Assembly (NCBI GenBank): GCA_963812915.1
Contig: CAWEXB010000010.1
Span: forward strand, 186,001 to 250,000
DNA length: 64,000 nucleotides
Direction: 5' to 3'
Source: JACVRW01 sp963812915
GTDB lineage: Bacteria; Actinomycetota; Thermoleophilia; Solirubrobacterales; Thermoleophilaceae
This document shows, in pieces, positions 32,536 to 43,307 of the stretch (positions are counted from its first letter, which is position 1; the number at the start of each line of letters is the position of its first letter). The notes beneath the pieces were generated by a model. The model was not told where the DNA came from. It searched no databases and was given only the letters and a program-made list of their open reading frames with translations. Both the position numbers and the translations under genes were made by a program.

Positions 32536-33887
32536 GCCGCCGCCGGGGCAGCCGCGGCAAGCTCGGTAAGCGCGTTCAGGAAGACCTCGGAGAAGGTTGG
32601 GAACGGCTGGATCACGTCGTTCATGATCTCGAGCGGCACCCGCGCGCGGATCGCCAGCGTCGCCTGCTGAAGCCACTCGCCGGCCTCAGGACCGAGCGCG
32701 TAGGCGCCGGTCAGCCGCTCGCCGTCCGACACGAGGGTCATGAAGCCGGGGCGGTCGGCGTACTCCCGCGTGTAGGTGGCGGTCCGGGGGACGTCCGAAA
32801 GCGGCACGGTCACGCTGTGCGCTCCGTCGCCCTGGCCGACCGAGGCGGCCTGGGGGTCGGTGAAGACCACCCGCGGCACGGCCTCGTAGCTCGCCTCGTA
32901 GCGGCGGCCGAGGATGTTGGCGGCCGCAACCCGCCCCTGGTACTTGCCGACGTAGGTGAGCGGCCAGACGCCGGTCACGTCGCCGATCGCCCAGACGCCG
33001 TCGCCGGCGCTCATACGTACGTCGACCTCGATGCCGCGCCGCGTGGGCTCGATGCCGACCCGCTCGAGCCCGAGGCCCTCCGTGCGCGGGCGACGGCCGG
33101 TCGCCACCAGCAGGCGGTCCCCCCGCAGCGGGTCGCGCTCGGGGAACTCGAGCACGAAGTCGCCGTCGTCGCGCCGGACCGCGGAGGCGTGTTGACCGAA
33201 GCAGAGCTCGATTCCCTCGGCGGCCAGCGCCCCGCCGAGCGCCTCGCCGAGCGGCCTGGGCTCCCGCGGGAGCACGTGGTCCTGGCCCTCCACCAGCGCC
33301 ACGGAGGCGCCCATACGCCCAACGGCCTGCGCCATCTCGACCCCGACCGGGCCGCCGCCGAGCACCAGCATCCGGCGCGGAACCTCGGTGAGCCCGGTGG
33401 CCTCGCGGTTCGTCCACACGCCCTCCACCTCGCTGAGACCGGGGATCGGGGGGATCACAGGGTCCGAGCCGGTGGCGATCACGACGTGCTCGGCGCCATG
33501 CTCGTCGTCGCCCACCGCCAGGCGGCCGGGACCGACGAACCGTGCCGTGCCGCGGAGCACCTCGATGCCGCTGCTCTCGAGCCACCCGACCTTGCCCGAG
33601 TCGTCGTAGTCCGAGACCATGAAGTCGCGCCACTCGAAGGCGGCTTTCGGGTCGAGGGCCCCGGTCACGGCCTCACGCGCGCCGGGCGCCTCGCGAGCGG
33701 CCTCGAGCGCCTCGCCGGGGCGCAGCAGGGTCTTCGAGGGAATGCAGGCCCAGTAGTCGCACTCGCCGCCCACCCGCTCGCGCTCGACGATCGCGACGCG
33801 CAGGCCGCCGTCGGCCAGATGGCCGGCGCAATGCTCCCCCGCGGGACCGGCGCCGATGACGATGACGTCGTAGTCCGTGCTCACCAC
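32532..33887 (-). CDS. pyridine nucleotide-disulfide oxidoreductase (lipoamide dehydrogenase/mercuric reductase-like)
   Basis: A 451-residue class I flavoprotein. FAD loop VIVIGAGPAGEHCAG, redox pair GGECDYWACIPSK (Cys-x4-Cys as in the family), NAD(P) loop VLGGGPVGVEMA, second FAD site VWAIGDVTGVWPLTYVGKYQG, and dimerisation domain ending IQPFPTFSEVF. The C-terminal His-Glu pair of true lipoamide dehydrogenase is replaced (Phe in place of His), so the substrate may not be dihydrolipoamide. A GGAAGGAG Shine-Dalgarno site precedes the start. Confidence 0.9.
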   Translation of the reverse strand: MVSTDYDVIVIGAGPAGEHCAGHLADGGLRVAIVERERVGGECDYWACIPSKTLLRPGEALEAAREAPGAREAVTGALDPKAAFEWRDFMVSDYDDSGKVGWLESSGIEVLRGTARFVGPGRLAVGDDEHGAEHVVIATGSDPVIPPIPGLSEVEGVWTNREATGLTEVPRRMLVLGGGPVGVEMAQAVGRMGASVALVEGQDHVLPREPRPLGEALGGALAAEGIELCFGQHASAVRRDDGDFVLEFPERDPLRGDRLLVATGRRPRTEGLGLERVGIEPTRRGIEVDVRMSAGDGVWAIGDVTGVWPLTYVGKYQGRVAAANILGRRYEASYEAVPRVVFTDPQAASVGQGDGAHSVTVPLSDVPRTATYTREYADRPGFMTLVSDGERLTGAYALGPEAGEWLQQATLAIRARVPLEIMNDVIQPFPTFSEVFLNALTELAAAAPAAA

Positions 33888-33956
33888 TTCTCCTTCCGGT
33901 CCGGGCTCGTGCCTGACCTGTCCGTCCTCGGCGGCCGCCGTTACAGCGCGGGTGTC

Positions 33957-34943
33957 CTACCCCGAAGCGGCCGCCTGAACGCGAGCCCCGGCCCTCGGGC
34001 GAATCAGGAGCGAGGCGCCGATGGCGCCGCCGAGATCGCCGAGCTCGGCGAGGTGGACGGCCGGAGGGTCGTCGCTCGCGAACAGATGGGGCATCATGGC
34101 CTTCTCGATGCGCCGGCAGTAGGGCTCGCCGAGGCGCAGGCCCAGGCCGCCGCCCACGATCACCGCCTCCACGTCCAGCACGTTCAGCGCGGACGCGACG
34201 CCGGCGCCGAGCGCCTCCACGGCCTCGTCGATGAGCTTGTGCGCGAGCCGGTCGTCGTGCTCGAGGGCGCGCGCCCAGACGCCGCTGGTCAGACGGTCGC
34301 GCCCGCGTCTCTCCATGATCTTGAAGAGGTCGGTCTTCGTGCCCTTCTCCACTCGCCTTCGGGCTCGCTCTTCGAGCGCCTTGCGGCCGGCATAGGCCTC
34401 CATGCAGCCGCGCCGTCCGCAGGGGCAGCGGGCGCCGTCCATCTTGACGACGATGTGGCCTATCTCGCCCGCGCCGCCGCGACCCAGCCAGGGCTTGCCC
34501 TTGAGGATGATCCCGCCGCCGACTCCCGTGCCCCAGAAGACGCCCAGGAGCGAGCGGTAGGGGCGGCCGGCGCCGAGCTCGAACTCGGCATCCGTGGCCA
34601 CCTGGACGTCGTTCTCGATCTTCACGCGCGTGCCCAGCGACTCCGCAAGCGCACCGGCAAGCGGAAAGGAGTCCTCCCAGTCCGGGAGGTTGCGCGCGCT
34701 CGTGACGATGCCCCTGCGGGTGTCCACGATCCCGGGCGAGCCGACGCCGACCCCATCGAGCTCGGAGCTGTCGGCGCCCGCCTGCGAGGCCGCCGTGCGC
34801 AGGGCATCGGCCATGGCCTCGGCCACGTCCTGCGGCCCGCCCGTCGTGGGAGTGGGGATGCGCTCCTCGCCCTCCACGGCGCCGGCGTCGTCCACGATGA
34901 CCGCCTGGACCTTGGTCCCACCCAGGTCGATTCCGCCCCGCAT
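33957..34943 (-). CDS. ROK-family sugar kinase (glucokinase-like), copy 1
   Basis: A 328-residue ROK kinase. The ATP loop is GIDLGGTKVQAVIVD, the catalytic Asp is in VKIENDVQVAT, GVFWGTGVGGG follows, and the ROK zinc motif is ARCPCGRRGCMEAYAG. ATG 34943 has a TAGCGT box 7 nt upstream. It is divergent from a second ROK kinase; both probably feed sugar-6-phosphate to the adjacent pentose-phosphate genes. Confidence 0.92.
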   Translation of the reverse strand: MRGGIDLGGTKVQAVIVDDAGAVEGEERIPTPTTGGPQDVAEAMADALRTAASQAGADSSELDGVGVGSPGIVDTRRGIVTSARNLPDWEDSFPLAGALAESLGTRVKIENDVQVATDAEFELGAGRPYRSLLGVFWGTGVGGGIILKGKPWLGRGGAGEIGHIVVKMDGARCPCGRRGCMEAYAGRKALEERARRRVEKGTKTDLFKIMERRGRDRLTSGVWARALEHDDRLAHKLIDEAVEALGAGVASALNVLDVEAVIVGGGLGLRLGEPYCRRIEKAMMPHLFASDDPPAVHLAELGDLGGAIGASLLIRPRAGARVQAAASG

Positions 34944-34950
34944 GTGAACG

Positions 34951-34956
34951 ACGCTA
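34951..34956 (-). promoter_or_regulatory. -10-like box TAGCGT before ROK copy 1
   Basis: TAGCGT on the minus strand lies 7 nt before ATG 34943, with no Shine-Dalgarno sequence. Confidence 0.5.
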
Positions 34957-35011
34957 CACCGTCGGGCGACGGTCTGCGAGCCCAGTCCTCGTGGCCAGGC
35001 GGTGAAAGGGC

Positions 35012-35040
35012 TTGCACCGGCGCGCCTGCGAGGATAGGAA
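35012..35040 (+). promoter_or_regulatory. possible promoter of the glucokinase/pentose-phosphate operon
   Basis: TTGCAC (35012-35017) and TAGGAA (35035-35040) are 17 nt apart, and ATG 35047 begins 6 nt later. The -10 is one base off TANNNT (TAGGAA then T). Confidence 0.35.
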
Positions 35041-35046
35041 TGGCCG

Positions 35047-36073
35047 ATGGCCGCTGACGGATCAGTGCTCGGGGTCGACGTGGGCGGGACCAAGATCGCC
35101 GTGGGCGCCGTGCGGGGGGCGGCAGCGCGCAACCGTGTGGAGCATCCAACCCGGCTGACCAGCACCTCGGCGCTGCTCGACGGGCTCGAGGCGACCGTGC
35201 GCGAGGTGATCTCGAGGGCCGGGAGGCCCGCGGCGATCGGGGTGGGGGTGCCCTCGCAGATCGAGTACAGCACCGGCACTGTCGAGACGAGCGTGAACAT
35301 CCCGCTCACGGGCGTGCCGCTCCGGGCGGAGCTCGGCCGGCGCTTCGGAGTACCGGTGTTCGTCGACAACGATGCGAACTGCGCCGCCCTCGCCGAGGCC
35401 CAGCTCGTGCGGGTGCGACCATCTCGTGATGCTCACGCTCGGCACCGGCGTCGGCGGCGGCGTGATCGTCGGCGGCCGGATCTTCCGCGGGGCCCATGGA
35501 CTCGGCGCCGAGCTGGGGCACTTCACGGTCAACGCCGACGGGCCGCACTGTCCCGGCAACTGCCCGAACAGCGGCTGTTTGGAGGCGTACTGCTCGGGTC
35601 AGGCCCTCGAGCGGGACGCGACCGAGCTGGGGGAGGACAAGCCCGGCAGCCGGCTCGCGCGCGCCCTGGACGAGGACGGGAAGGTCTCCGGCCGCGAGCT
35701 CGTGACCGCGGCCGAGGAGGGCGACCCGGATGCGCTGCTCATATTCGACCGCTTCGCGCGCATGCTCGGGGTGGGCATCGCCGGCTACGTGAACGTCTTC
35801 GAGCCCGAGCGCCTGGTGATCGGGGGTGGGCTCTTGCGGGCCTCCCACCTCTTCTTCCAGCGCGCCGTGCAGGAGGCTGCGGCTCGCGCCTTGCCCGCCC
35901 TCTGGCGGCGCAGCGAGGTGTCGCTGGCGCGCGGCGGCACGGACGCCGGGGTGATCGGTGCCGGCGTGCTGGCGACTCAGGAGATCGACGGCCTCGCCGG
36001 CCGGAGCGCATCCGCGGCCGCGCGCAACGATACTGAGGGCACGAAGACCACGGGAACAGAGGTAGCCGAATGA
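35047..36073 (+). CDS. ROK-family sugar kinase (glucokinase-like), copy 2, with apparent one-base insertion
   Basis: Starts with VLGVDVGGTKIAVGAV and has FVDNDANCAALAEA with the catalytic Asp. The second half has LVMLTLGTGVGGGVIVGG, the zinc region GPHCPGNCPNSGCLEAYCSG and LVIGGGLLRAS. The halves are in different frames; dropping one G of the GGG at 35411-35413 joins QLV to CDHLVML and gives 341 residues. Its ATGA overlap with tkt places it at the head of the pentose-phosphate operon. Confidence 0.87.
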
Positions 36074-38102
36074 CGACCGCGACGGCAGCCCAGCTCGACG
36101 AGCTCAGCGTCAACACGATCCGCACGCTCTCGATGGACGCGGTGGAGAAGGCCAAATCCGGACACCCCGGCGCTCCGATGGCGCTAGCGCCGCTGGCCTA
36201 CGTGCTCTACACGCGCGTCATGCGCCACAGCCCGGAGCAGCCCGACTGGTTCGACCGTGACCGCTTCGTCCTCTCCGCCGGCCACGCTTCGATGCTGCTG
36301 TACTCGGTGCTCTATCTCACCGGCTACGGGCTCACGCTCGACGACCTCAAGAGCTTCCGCCAGCTCGGCAGCCCCACGGCGGGGCACCCCGAGTACGGGC
36401 ACGCCGCCGGCATCGAGGCCACCACCGGGCCGCTCGGGCAGGGCCTCGGGATGTCGGTGGGCATGGCGCTCGCCGAGGCGATGCTCGCCGCTCGCTTCAA
36501 CCGACCCGGCCACGAGCTCATCGACCATCGCACCTATGTGATCGCCAGCGACGGCGACATGCAGGAGGGGGTCGGCTCCGAGGCCTGCTCGCTGGCCGGC
36601 CACCTGGGGCTCGGCAAGCTGACCGTCTTCTACGACAACAACCACATCCAACTCGCGGGCGAGACCGCGATGGCCTTCAGCGAGGACGTCGGCCGGCGAT
36701 TCGAGGCCTACGGCTGGCACGTGCAGGACGTGGGCGAGGACCTCTCTCTCGACCGGCTGGCGGGCGCCGCCGAGGCCGCGCAGGACGTGACCGACCGCCC
36801 CTCGCTCGTGATCGTGCGCTCCCACATCGGCTACGGCTCCCCGCACAAGCAGGACAGCTACAAGGCGCACGGCTCGCCGCTCGGTGAGGAGGAGGTCAGG
36901 CTGACCAAGGAGGTCTACGGCTGGGACCCCGATGCCCAGTTCTACGTGCCCGACGAGGCGCTGGCCCACTTCAGGGAGACGATCCCGCGGGGCAAGGAGC
37001 TGGTGGCGGACTGGAACCGGCGGCTCGAGGCATACCGCTCGGCCGAGCCGGAGGCCTACGAGGAGCTGGCGCTGGTGATGGAGCGCCGGCTTCCGGACGG
37101 CTGGGACCGCGACGTGCCGAAGTTCCGCCCCGAGGGCGGCATGATCGCCACCCGCAAGGCCTCGCAAAAGGTGATCCAGTGGGCCGCGGAGAGGGTGCCG
37201 CAGCTGGTCAGCGGCTCCGCCGACCTCGAGCCGTCGACCCTCACGGTGATCGAGGACGGCGGCTCGGTCGAGAAGGGCGACTACGCGGGCCGCAACGTCC
37301 ACTACGGCGTGCGTGAGCACGCGATGGGCGCGATCGTCAACGGACTCAACCTCCATGGCCTGAGGGCGTTCGGCTCGACGTTCTTCAACTTCCTCGACTA
37401 CATGAAGCCCGCGGTCCGCCTGGCGGCGCTCATGCGCCTCCCGTCGATCTTCGTCTACACCCACGACTCCATCGGCCTCGGCGAGGACGGCCCCACGCAC
37501 CAGCCGATCGAGCAGCTCGCGATCCTGCGGGCCACGCCCGAACACGTACGCGGTGCGGCCCGCGGGCGGGAACGAGACGGCGCTCGGGTGGCGCTTTGCG
37601 ATCGAGCAGACGGAGACGCCGGTGGCCCTGGTGCTGAGCCGCCAGGGGCTGCCCGTGCTGGAACCCGAGCGCCGTGCCGCCCGACGCGATCCGTCGCGGC
37701 GCCTACGTTCTGCGCGAGTCCTACAAGGATGAGCCCGACCTGATCCTGATCGGCACGGGCTCGGAGGTGCACATCTGCACGGCGGCGGCCGACCTGCTGG
37801 AGGCCGACGGAATCGCCACCCGGGTCGTGTCCGCTCCGTGCCTCGATCGCTTCGCCGAGCAGGAGCAGGACTACCGCGACCGCGTGTTGCCGCCGTCCGT
37901 GCGGGCACGCGTGTCGGTGGAGGCGGCCTCGAAGCTCGGCTGGAGCACGTGGACGACCGAGGACGGCGAGGCGATCGGAATGACGACCTTCGGAGCCTCG
38001 GCCCCCCACACGGACCTGTACGAGCACTTCGGCTTCACGCCCGAGCGCGTCGTCGAACGCGGCAAGGCGGTCGTCGAGATGCTGGCGGCACGAACGACCT
38101 GA
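36070..38102 (+). CDS. tkt: transketolase, with two apparent one-base insertions
   Basis: Thiamine-diphosphate enzyme of the pentose-phosphate pathway. The TPP domain has KSGHPGAPMALAPLAYVLYT and ASDGDMQEGVGSEACSLAGH, the Pyr domain YGVREHAMGAIVNGL, and the C-terminal domain LILIGTGSEVHICTAA. Two breaks occur: near 37537 (ATP then NTYAVRPAGGNETALGW) and near 37672 (EPER then VPPDAIRRGAYV). Removing one C at each restores 676 residues, a normal length. The start overlaps the ROK gene by 4 nt. Confidence 0.92.
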
Positions 38103-38115
38103 GAGGAGACGAGCG

Positions 38116-40809
38116 ATGAGCGTTGGCGCAACCGTAAACGAGAGGCTTGCCGCGCTCACGGCGGCCGGCACGAGCATCTGGCTGGACCAGATCCGGCGCA
38201 CGCTCATCACGAGCGGCGAGCTCGAGCGGCTGATCCGCGAGGATTCGCTGCGTGGGGTCACGTCGAACCCCGCCATCTTCGAGAAGGCGATCCTCGGCTC
38301 CACGGACTACGACGACCAGATCGAAGAGCTGGCCCGCGCGGGCGTCGACTCCGAGGGCATCTACGAGGAGATCGCGATCAAGGACGTGCAGCTCGCCTGC
38401 GACGTATTCCGGCCGCTGTGGGAGGAGGCGGGCCACGGCGACGGCTTCGTCTCGCTCGAGGTCGGGCCGGCTGCGGCGCACGACACCGGTGAGACGATGC
38501 GTCAGGCGCGCGACTTCTGGAGGCGGGTCGACCGGCCCAACCTGATGGTCAAGATCCCGGGGACCGACGAGGGCGTGCCGGCGATCGAGGAGATGCTCTA
38601 CGAGGGCGTCAACATCAACATCACGCTGCTGTTCGCGGTCGAGGCGTACGAGCGCGTGATCGAGGCCTACATCCGCGCCATGGAGCGCCGCCACGCGGAG
38701 GGCAAGCCGCTCGACGTGCACTCCGTGGCCAGCTTCTTCGTCTCGCGCGTGGACACCGAGGTCGACAAGCGCCTCGACGCTCTCGGCAGGAACGACCTTC
38801 GCGGCACCGCCGCGGTGGCCAACGCCCGGGCCGCCTATGGCCGCTTCGAGGACGTCTTCCGGGGCGAGCGCTTCGCGGCCCTGCGGGAGGCGGGTTGCCC
38901 CGTGCAGCGGCCGCTGTGGGCGTCGACGGGCGTCAAGGACCCGCAGTACCCCGAGACGAAGTACGTCGACACCCTGGTGGGGCGCGACACCGTCAACACG
39001 ATGCCCATGCCCACGCTGCACGCGTGCGCCGAGCAGCTCGAGGTGACGCCCGGCACCGCCCAGCTGGATCCGACGGCCGAGCTCCAGGCTCTCGCCGACG
39101 CCGGGATCGACATGTCGGACGTGACGGACACCCTCCTGCGCGAGGGGATCGACAAGTTCATCGTGCCGTACGACTCGCTCGTCGAAAGCATCGAGTCCAC
39201 TCGCGAGGGGATCGTCACGGGTCGCCCGCCGACCATCCACTCGTCCATTCCCGACGATCTCGAGCCGCCGCTGATCGAGCGCGTGAAGGGGGCGGAGGCC
39301 GACCGCGTCGCACAGCGGATATGGCAGAAGGACGAGTCGCTCTGGGGGGGCCCGGGCGTTCCCGAGATCCGCAACCGCCTCGGCTGGCTCACGATCAGCG
39401 AGAAGATGATGGAGCATGCGGGCGAGCTGCGGGAGTTCGCCGACCACGCTCGGGCCGACGGCCTCGAGCACGCGGTGCTGCTCGGCATGGGGGGCTCGAG
39501 CCTTGGGCCCGAGGTGATCCGGCAGAGCTACGGGGACATCCCCGGCGGCATGAGCCTGCACGTGCTCGACTCGACCGACCCCGGCGCCGTGCTCGAGGTC
39601 GAGCGCGCCGTCGACCTCGACAAGACGCTCTTCATCGTCTCCTCCAAGTCCGGCGGCACGGTCGAGACGCTTTCGCACATGCGCTACTTCTTCGAGCGCG
39701 CCGGCCGCGAGGGCAGTCACTTCGTCGCGGTGACGGACCCGGGCAGCCCACTCGTAGATCTGGCCCACGAGCGTGGTTTCCGACACGTGTTCGAGAACGA
39801 CCCGGACATCGGCGGGCGCTACTCGGTGCTCTCGTACTTCGGCCTCGTTCCGGCGGCGCTCGCCGGCGTGAACATCGAGGCGATGCTCCACCGATCCCAG
39901 GTCGCTGAACAGAACTGCGCCGGCTTCGAGACCGGCGCGGGCAACTCCGGCCTCTGGCTCGGCGTGGCGATGGGCCAGCTGGCGCTGCTCGGCCGCGACA
40001 AGGCCACCTTCGTCGTCTCCGAGCCGATCGCCAGCTTCGGCCTCTGGGTCGAGCAGCTGATCGCGGAGTCGACCGGCAAGGAGGGCAAGGGCATCCTCCC
40101 GGTCGCGGGGGAGCCGCTCGGAGACCCCGACGAGTACGGCGAGGACCGCCTGTTCGCCTACCTGCGCGACCCCGACCGAGCCGACGCGGACATCGACGCG
40201 CGGATCGACGCGCTCGCCCGGGCCGGCCACCCGACCGTCTCGCTCGCCGTGCACGGCGCCGCCGACCTCGGTCGAATCTTCTTCTTCGCCGAGTTCGCCA
40301 CCGCCGTGGCGGGCTGGGTGCTCGGAATCAACGCGTTCAACCAGCCGAACGTGCAGGAGGCGAAGGACAACACCGCGCGCGTCCTCAAGGAGGGGTTGCC
40401 CGAGGTCGATCCGGGCGACCTCGAGGAGCTGCTGGCGAAGGCCGCCCCGCCGCACTACGTGGCGCTCATGGCCTACGTCAAGCCGTCGCCGGAGTTCGAC
40501 GCGGCGATCGCCGAGGTGCGGGCGGGGATCCGCGCTCGGACCAAAGCGACCACCACCTTCGGCTATGGCCCCCGCTTCCTCCACTCGACCGGACAGATGC
40601 ACAAGGGCGGTCCGCCCAACGGCCTCTTCGTGCAGCTCGTCCACGACGGCGACGAGGACGTGGAGATCCCCGACGCCGGCTACACCTTCGGCCACCTGAA
40701 GAACGCCCAGGCGGTCGGGGACCTGCAAACGCTTCGCGACCACGGCCTCCCCGCCGTACAGGTGCGGCTCGAGGGAGACCCCGTGGACGCGGTCAGGAGG
40801 ATTTTCTGA
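38116..40809 (+). CDS. fused transaldolase / glucose-6-phosphate isomerase
   Basis: An 897-residue bifunctional protein. Residues 1 to about 370 are a transaldolase with SLRGVTSNPAIFEKAI and the Schiff-base lysine in LMVKIPGTDEGVPAIEE. Residues from about 390 on are a phosphoglucose isomerase with VLLGMGGSSLGPEV, IVSSKSGGTVETL and the late EAKDNTARV. Tal-Pgi fusions are known in some actinobacteria and cyanobacteria-like lineages. A GAGGAG Shine-Dalgarno site precedes ATG. The stop overlaps gnd (TGATG). Confidence 0.95.
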   Translation: MSVGATVNERLAALTAAGTSIWLDQIRRTLITSGELERLIREDSLRGVTSNPAIFEKAILGSTDYDDQIEELARAGVDSEGIYEEIAIKDVQLACDVFRPLWEEAGHGDGFVSLEVGPAAAHDTGETMRQARDFWRRVDRPNLMVKIPGTDEGVPAIEEMLYEGVNINITLLFAVEAYERVIEAYIRAMERRHAEGKPLDVHSVASFFVSRVDTEVDKRLDALGRNDLRGTAAVANARAAYGRFEDVFRGERFAALREAGCPVQRPLWASTGVKDPQYPETKYVDTLVGRDTVNTMPMPTLHACAEQLEVTPGTAQLDPTAELQALADAGIDMSDVTDTLLREGIDKFIVPYDSLVESIESTREGIVTGRPPTIHSSIPDDLEPPLIERVKGAEADRVAQRIWQKDESLWGGPGVPEIRNRLGWLTISEKMMEHAGELREFADHARADGLEHAVLLGMGGSSLGPEVIRQSYGDIPGGMSLHVLDSTDPGAVLEVERAVDLDKTLFIVSSKSGGTVETLSHMRYFFERAGREGSHFVAVTDPGSPLVDLAHERGFRHVFENDPDIGGRYSVLSYFGLVPAALAGVNIEAMLHRSQVAEQNCAGFETGAGNSGLWLGVAMGQLALLGRDKATFVVSEPIASFGLWVEQLIAESTGKEGKGILPVAGEPLGDPDEYGEDRLFAYLRDPDRADADIDARIDALARAGHPTVSLAVHGAADLGRIFFFAEFATAVAGWVLGINAFNQPNVQEAKDNTARVLKEGLPEVDPGDLEELLAKAAPPHYVALMAYVKPSPEFDAAIAEVRAGIRARTKATTTFGYGPRFLHSTGQMHKGGPPNGLFVQLVHDGDEDVEIPDAGYTFGHLKNAQAVGDLQTLRDHGLPAVQVRLEGDPVDAVRRIF

Positions 40810-41762
40810 TGCAGCTCGGCTTCATCGGCCTCGGGAAGATGGGCGGCAACATGGTCCATCGCATCCATCGCGACTCGGACCACACCGTCGTCGCCTTCGA
40901 CTTCAACGAAGACGCCGTACGCGAGGCGGAGGGAAACGGCGCCACGGGCGCGTCGTCGCTCGAGGACCTCGTCTCGAAGCTCGACGCGCCGCGCTCGGTT
41001 TGGATCATGGTGCCTGCCGGCGATCCCACCGAGGAAACGGTGCAGAAGCTCACGACGCTCCTCGACGAGGGCGACACCATCATCGACGGCGGCAACACGA
41101 AGTGGACCGACGACATGCGTCGGGCCGGGGAGCTGAGTCAGAAGGGCATCAACTACGTGGACGTCGGCACCAGCGGCGGCGTATGGGGGCTCCAGGTCGG
41201 CTACTGCATGATGGTCGGCGGCCCCCAGGATGCCGTGGACCGGGTGGCGCCGATCCTCGACGTGCTCGCCCCGCCCGAGAGCGACGAGTGGGGGCCGGGC
41301 TGGGGTCACATGGGCGACTCGGGCGCCGGCCACTACGTGAAGATGGTCCACAACGGCGTCGAGTACGGGCTCATGCAGGCCTACGCCGAGGGTTTCGAGC
41401 TGTTCTCGAAGTCCGAGTTCGGGCTCGACAATCACCAGATCGCGAAGCTCTGGATGCAGGGCTCGGTGGTCCGCTCCTGGCTCTGCGAGCTGGCCGCGCG
41501 CGCGTTCGAGCAGGAGGGCAACGACCTCGCCGACATCAAGGGCTGGGTGTCCGACTCCGGCGAGGGCCGCTGGACGGTCGAGGACGCGGTCGAGAAGAGC
41601 GTGCCGGCGCCCGTGATAAGCGCGGCGCTGTTCGCCCGCTTCACGAGCCGAGGCGAGGGCGACTACTCGGCCAGGGTCGACGCCGCATTACGCAACCAGT
41701 TCGGCGGCCACGCCGTGGTCGCCGCCGATCCCGTGGCCCAGGCCCAGCCGCACGCGGAGTAG
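40809..41762 (+). CDS. gnd: 6-phosphogluconate dehydrogenase, decarboxylating (short form)
   Basis: Converts 6-phosphogluconate to ribulose-5-phosphate. The Rossmann loop is QLGFIGLGKMGGNMV, the substrate motif YVDVGTSGGVWGLQVGYCMMVGG and the catalytic stretch GHYVKMVHNGVEYGLMQA. At 317 residues it is the short, typically NAD-linked GndA-like form rather than the 470-residue one. Coupled to tal-pgi upstream; zwf follows after 5 nt. Confidence 0.94.
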   Translation: MQLGFIGLGKMGGNMVHRIHRDSDHTVVAFDFNEDAVREAEGNGATGASSLEDLVSKLDAPRSVWIMVPAGDPTEETVQKLTTLLDEGDTIIDGGNTKWTDDMRRAGELSQKGINYVDVGTSGGVWGLQVGYCMMVGGPQDAVDRVAPILDVLAPPESDEWGPGWGHMGDSGAGHYVKMVHNGVEYGLMQAYAEGFELFSKSEFGLDNHQIAKLWMQGSVVRSWLCELAARAFEQEGNDLADIKGWVSDSGEGRWTVEDAVEKSVPAPVISAALFARFTSRGEGDYSARVDAALRNQFGGHAVVAADPVAQAQPHAE

Positions 41763-41767
41763 GCGCC

Positions 41768-43295
41768 ATGGCGATCGCCGAGCAGGAGAACCCGCTTGTC
41801 GAGGGGCTCGAGCGCCTCCCGGTCCATCCAACCACGCTCGTCATATTCGGCGGCACCGGCGACCTCGCCCACCGGAAGCTGCTGCCGGCGATCTACAACC
41901 TCGCGCACGAGGGCTCGCTGCCAGAGCGCTTCAACCTGATCGCGGTCGCGCGCTCCGACATTCCGCACGACGACTACCGCGCGATGATGCGCGACTCGAT
42001 CAAGCAGTTCTCCCGGCGCCCGCCCGACGAGCAGGTGCTGGACAAGCTGCTCGAGCGCGTTCGCTACGTGCCGGGCGCGTTCGACGTCGATTCGGCCTTC
42101 GCGAGGCTCGGCGAGGAGCTGAAGCAGTTCGACGAAGAGGCCGGCATCGTCTTCAACCGCGTCTTCTACCTCTCGACGGCGCCCCAGTTCTTTCCGACGC
42201 ATCGTGGGCAAGCTCGGCGAGCACTCGCTCCAACGGCACGAGCACGCGGAGGTGCGGGTGGTAATCGAAAAGCCGTTCGGAACCAGCCTCGCCGAGGCGC
42301 GGGAGCTGAACCGCGAGGTGCTTCGAGTGCTCCGCGAGAAGCAGGTCTTCCGGATCGACCACTACCTCGGCAAGGAGACCGTGCAGAACATGCTCGCGTT
42401 CCGCTTCGCGAACGGCATGTTCGAGCCGATCTGGAACCGCAACTTCATCGACTACGTGCAGATCACCGCGGCCGAGGACCTCGGGATCGGGCGCCGCGCC
42501 GGCTACTACGATCACGCCGGCGCGCTCCGCGACCTGGTTCAGAACCACATGCTCCAGCTGCTGACGCTGCTCTGCATGGAGCCGCCCGTGACCTTCTCGG
42601 CCGACGACGTGCGTGACGAGAAGGTGAAGGTCCTCCACGCCATCCCCGCGCCGACCCCGGAGACCGCCCCGCAGATGGCCGTACGTGCCCAGTACACGGC
42701 CGGGATGGCGGAGGGCAAGGATGTGCCGGGATATCTCGACGAGGAGGGCGTGCCGCCGGACTCGCACACCGAGACCTACGTGGCGCTGCGGCTGGAGGTG
42801 GACAACTGGCGCTGGGCGGGCGTCCCGATCTACGTGCGCACCGGGAAGCGGCTCGCGCGCAAGGTCACGGAGATCGCGGTGCAGCTGAAGCCGGTTCCCC
42901 ATCTGGCCTTCCAAGCCGAGGGCTCGGTCGGCGTCCAGCCGAACATGCTGATCATGACCATGCAGCCGAACGAGGGGGTGTCGCTCTCGCTGGGGGCGAA
43001 GATCCCGGGTACCCGGATGCGCATCCGCCCGGTGAACATGGAGTTCCTCTACGGGACCGCCTTTCTGTCGCAGTCGCCCGAGGCGTACGAGCGGCTCATC
43101 ATGGACGCTATGCGCGGGGACGCGACCCTCTTCACCCGCGACGACGAGGTAGAAGCCCAGTGGCGAATCTGCGACCCGATCCTGCAGGCGTGGGACAGCG
43201 AGGACGGCCTGCTGCCGACCTACCCCGCCGGCTCGGCCGGGCCGGAGGAGGCGAATCGGCTGCTCGACGAGGGGCAGCGCTGGCGGGCGATTTAG
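41768..43295 (+). CDS. zwf: glucose-6-phosphate dehydrogenase, with apparent one-base insertion
   Basis: First enzyme of the oxidative pentose-phosphate path. NADP loop VIFGGTGDLAHRKLLPA, active-site FRIDHYLGKETVQNML and the substrate region FANGMFEPIWNRNFID. The frame breaks near 42200: APQFFPT must continue IVGKLGEHSLQRHEHAEVR. Removing one C at about 42200 restores 508 residues. This is the only insertion not inside a run of the same base. opcA follows after 12 nt. Confidence 0.93.
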
Positions 43296-43307
43296 GGGTC
43301 CTGCGAA